From positions 9,931 to 16,033 of the forward strand of contig MHXM01000002.1 in assembly GCA_001825565.1 (NCBI GenBank): 6,103 nucleotides of DNA. The letters are read 5' to 3'. This stretch comes from Desulfuromonadaceae bacterium GWC2_58_13 (GTDB lineage Bacteria > Desulfobacterota > Desulfuromonadia > Desulfuromonadales > Trichloromonadaceae). The notes beneath the pieces are model-generated. The model did not search any database and was not told where the DNA came from. It saw only the letters and a list, made by a program, of their open reading frames with translations. Shown piece by piece: positions 5,842 through 6,103 of the stretch; positions within the stretch are counted from its first letter, which is position 1; each line of letters begins with the position of its first letter. Both the position numbers and the translations under genes were made by a program.

Positions 5842-6103
5842 TAAGCGTACAAACATGTGAACGCCTCAATTCACTCCCTCCCGGATCAACACCGGCAAGT
5901 ATTTTAGCCCGGTGTTTGCTCAGCCCGGAAAACCGCTGCGCCCACCACCAATGGCGGCAGATGCGCTACGAAGCACGGACGGATTCCTCGGCACAACATT
6001 CACAAGGGCCATCGCCAGTCGCGCCGGAGATCCTCATGCGCCACGCAGTGGAAAACGCTTTTTGCCTACTTTTTGTCGTTCAACAAAAAGCAGGTCGCCG
6101 GTC
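5776..6103. other. Non-coding right flank, no supported gene
   Basis: I find no convincing gene here. Besides the outer arm of the promoter inverted repeat, there is an 8 bp inverted repeat AACACCGG/CCGGTGTT (about 5888-5917) with no T-run on either side, so it is not a clear terminator, and the palindrome at 6065-6094. Short frames open to the right edge run through the palindrome and look like chance. The nearest right-hand gene lies outside the window. Confidence 0.5.
6065..6094. repeat. Imperfect palindrome, possible dispersed repeat element
   Basis: CCTaCTTTTTGT (6065-6076) and ACAAAAAGcAGG (6083-6094) form an 11 bp stem with one mismatch around the 6 nt loop CGTTCA. The preceding bases (AACGCTTTTTGCCTAC) and this hairpin resemble a palindromic element I recall as common between genes in Geobacter-like genomes. 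That is from memory and unchecked. A transcription stop is an alternative, but no clean T-tract follows. Confidence 0.45.

Noticed and set aside
5888..5917. AACACCGG/CCGGTGTT hairpin as a terminator
   Set aside because: The stem is only 8 bp with a 14 nt loop, and neither strand has a T-run after it.
6036..6103. Short plus-strand frame beginning MRHAVENAF and open at the right edge
   Set aside because: It reads through the palindromic element, has no ribosome site and is too short to judge; probably a chance frame.

Overview
The window looks like a piece of a moderately GC-rich Gram-negative genome. Desulfuromonadota (Geobacter/Desulfuromonas relatives) is my best guess. It rests on a GEMM-I type leader, a Sec-exported giant surface protein, and a palindromic element at the right end of a kind I associate from memory with that group. 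The lineage is inference only.

Layout. At the far left (52-243, +) is the N-terminal half of a MNT/MntA-type nucleotidyltransferase that ends in a premature stop. From 5699 down to 305 everything of interest lies on the minus strand. In transcription order it holds a LuxR/CsgD/VpsT-like regulator with a degenerate receiver domain (5699-5010), a PilZ-domain protein (4737-4408), a leader with the hallmarks of a c-di-GMP-I (GEMM-I) riboswitch (about 4404-4310), and a 1302-residue secreted Asp-box/sialidase-like protein (4213-305). A 17-18 bp terminator hairpin (259-301) closes the unit just past the stop codon. The stretch 5700-6103 carries the regulator's promoter, an inverted repeat around it, a nine-base G tract (minus strand) next to its start codon, and a palindrome at the right edge. 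I see no supported gene there.

How it fits together. The most striking point is that three different classes of cyclic-di-GMP sensor are candidates within about 1.4 kb: a transcription factor with a WVSR motif resembling the VpsT c-di-GMP motif, a PilZ protein with both canonical binding motifs, and a riboswitch in the leader of the large exported protein. The simplest reading is a self-contained module in which c-di-GMP governs production of a biofilm-matrix or cell-surface protein at the transcriptional, RNA and possibly post-translational levels. The domain and RNA motifs are read directly from the sequence. The circuit is inference.
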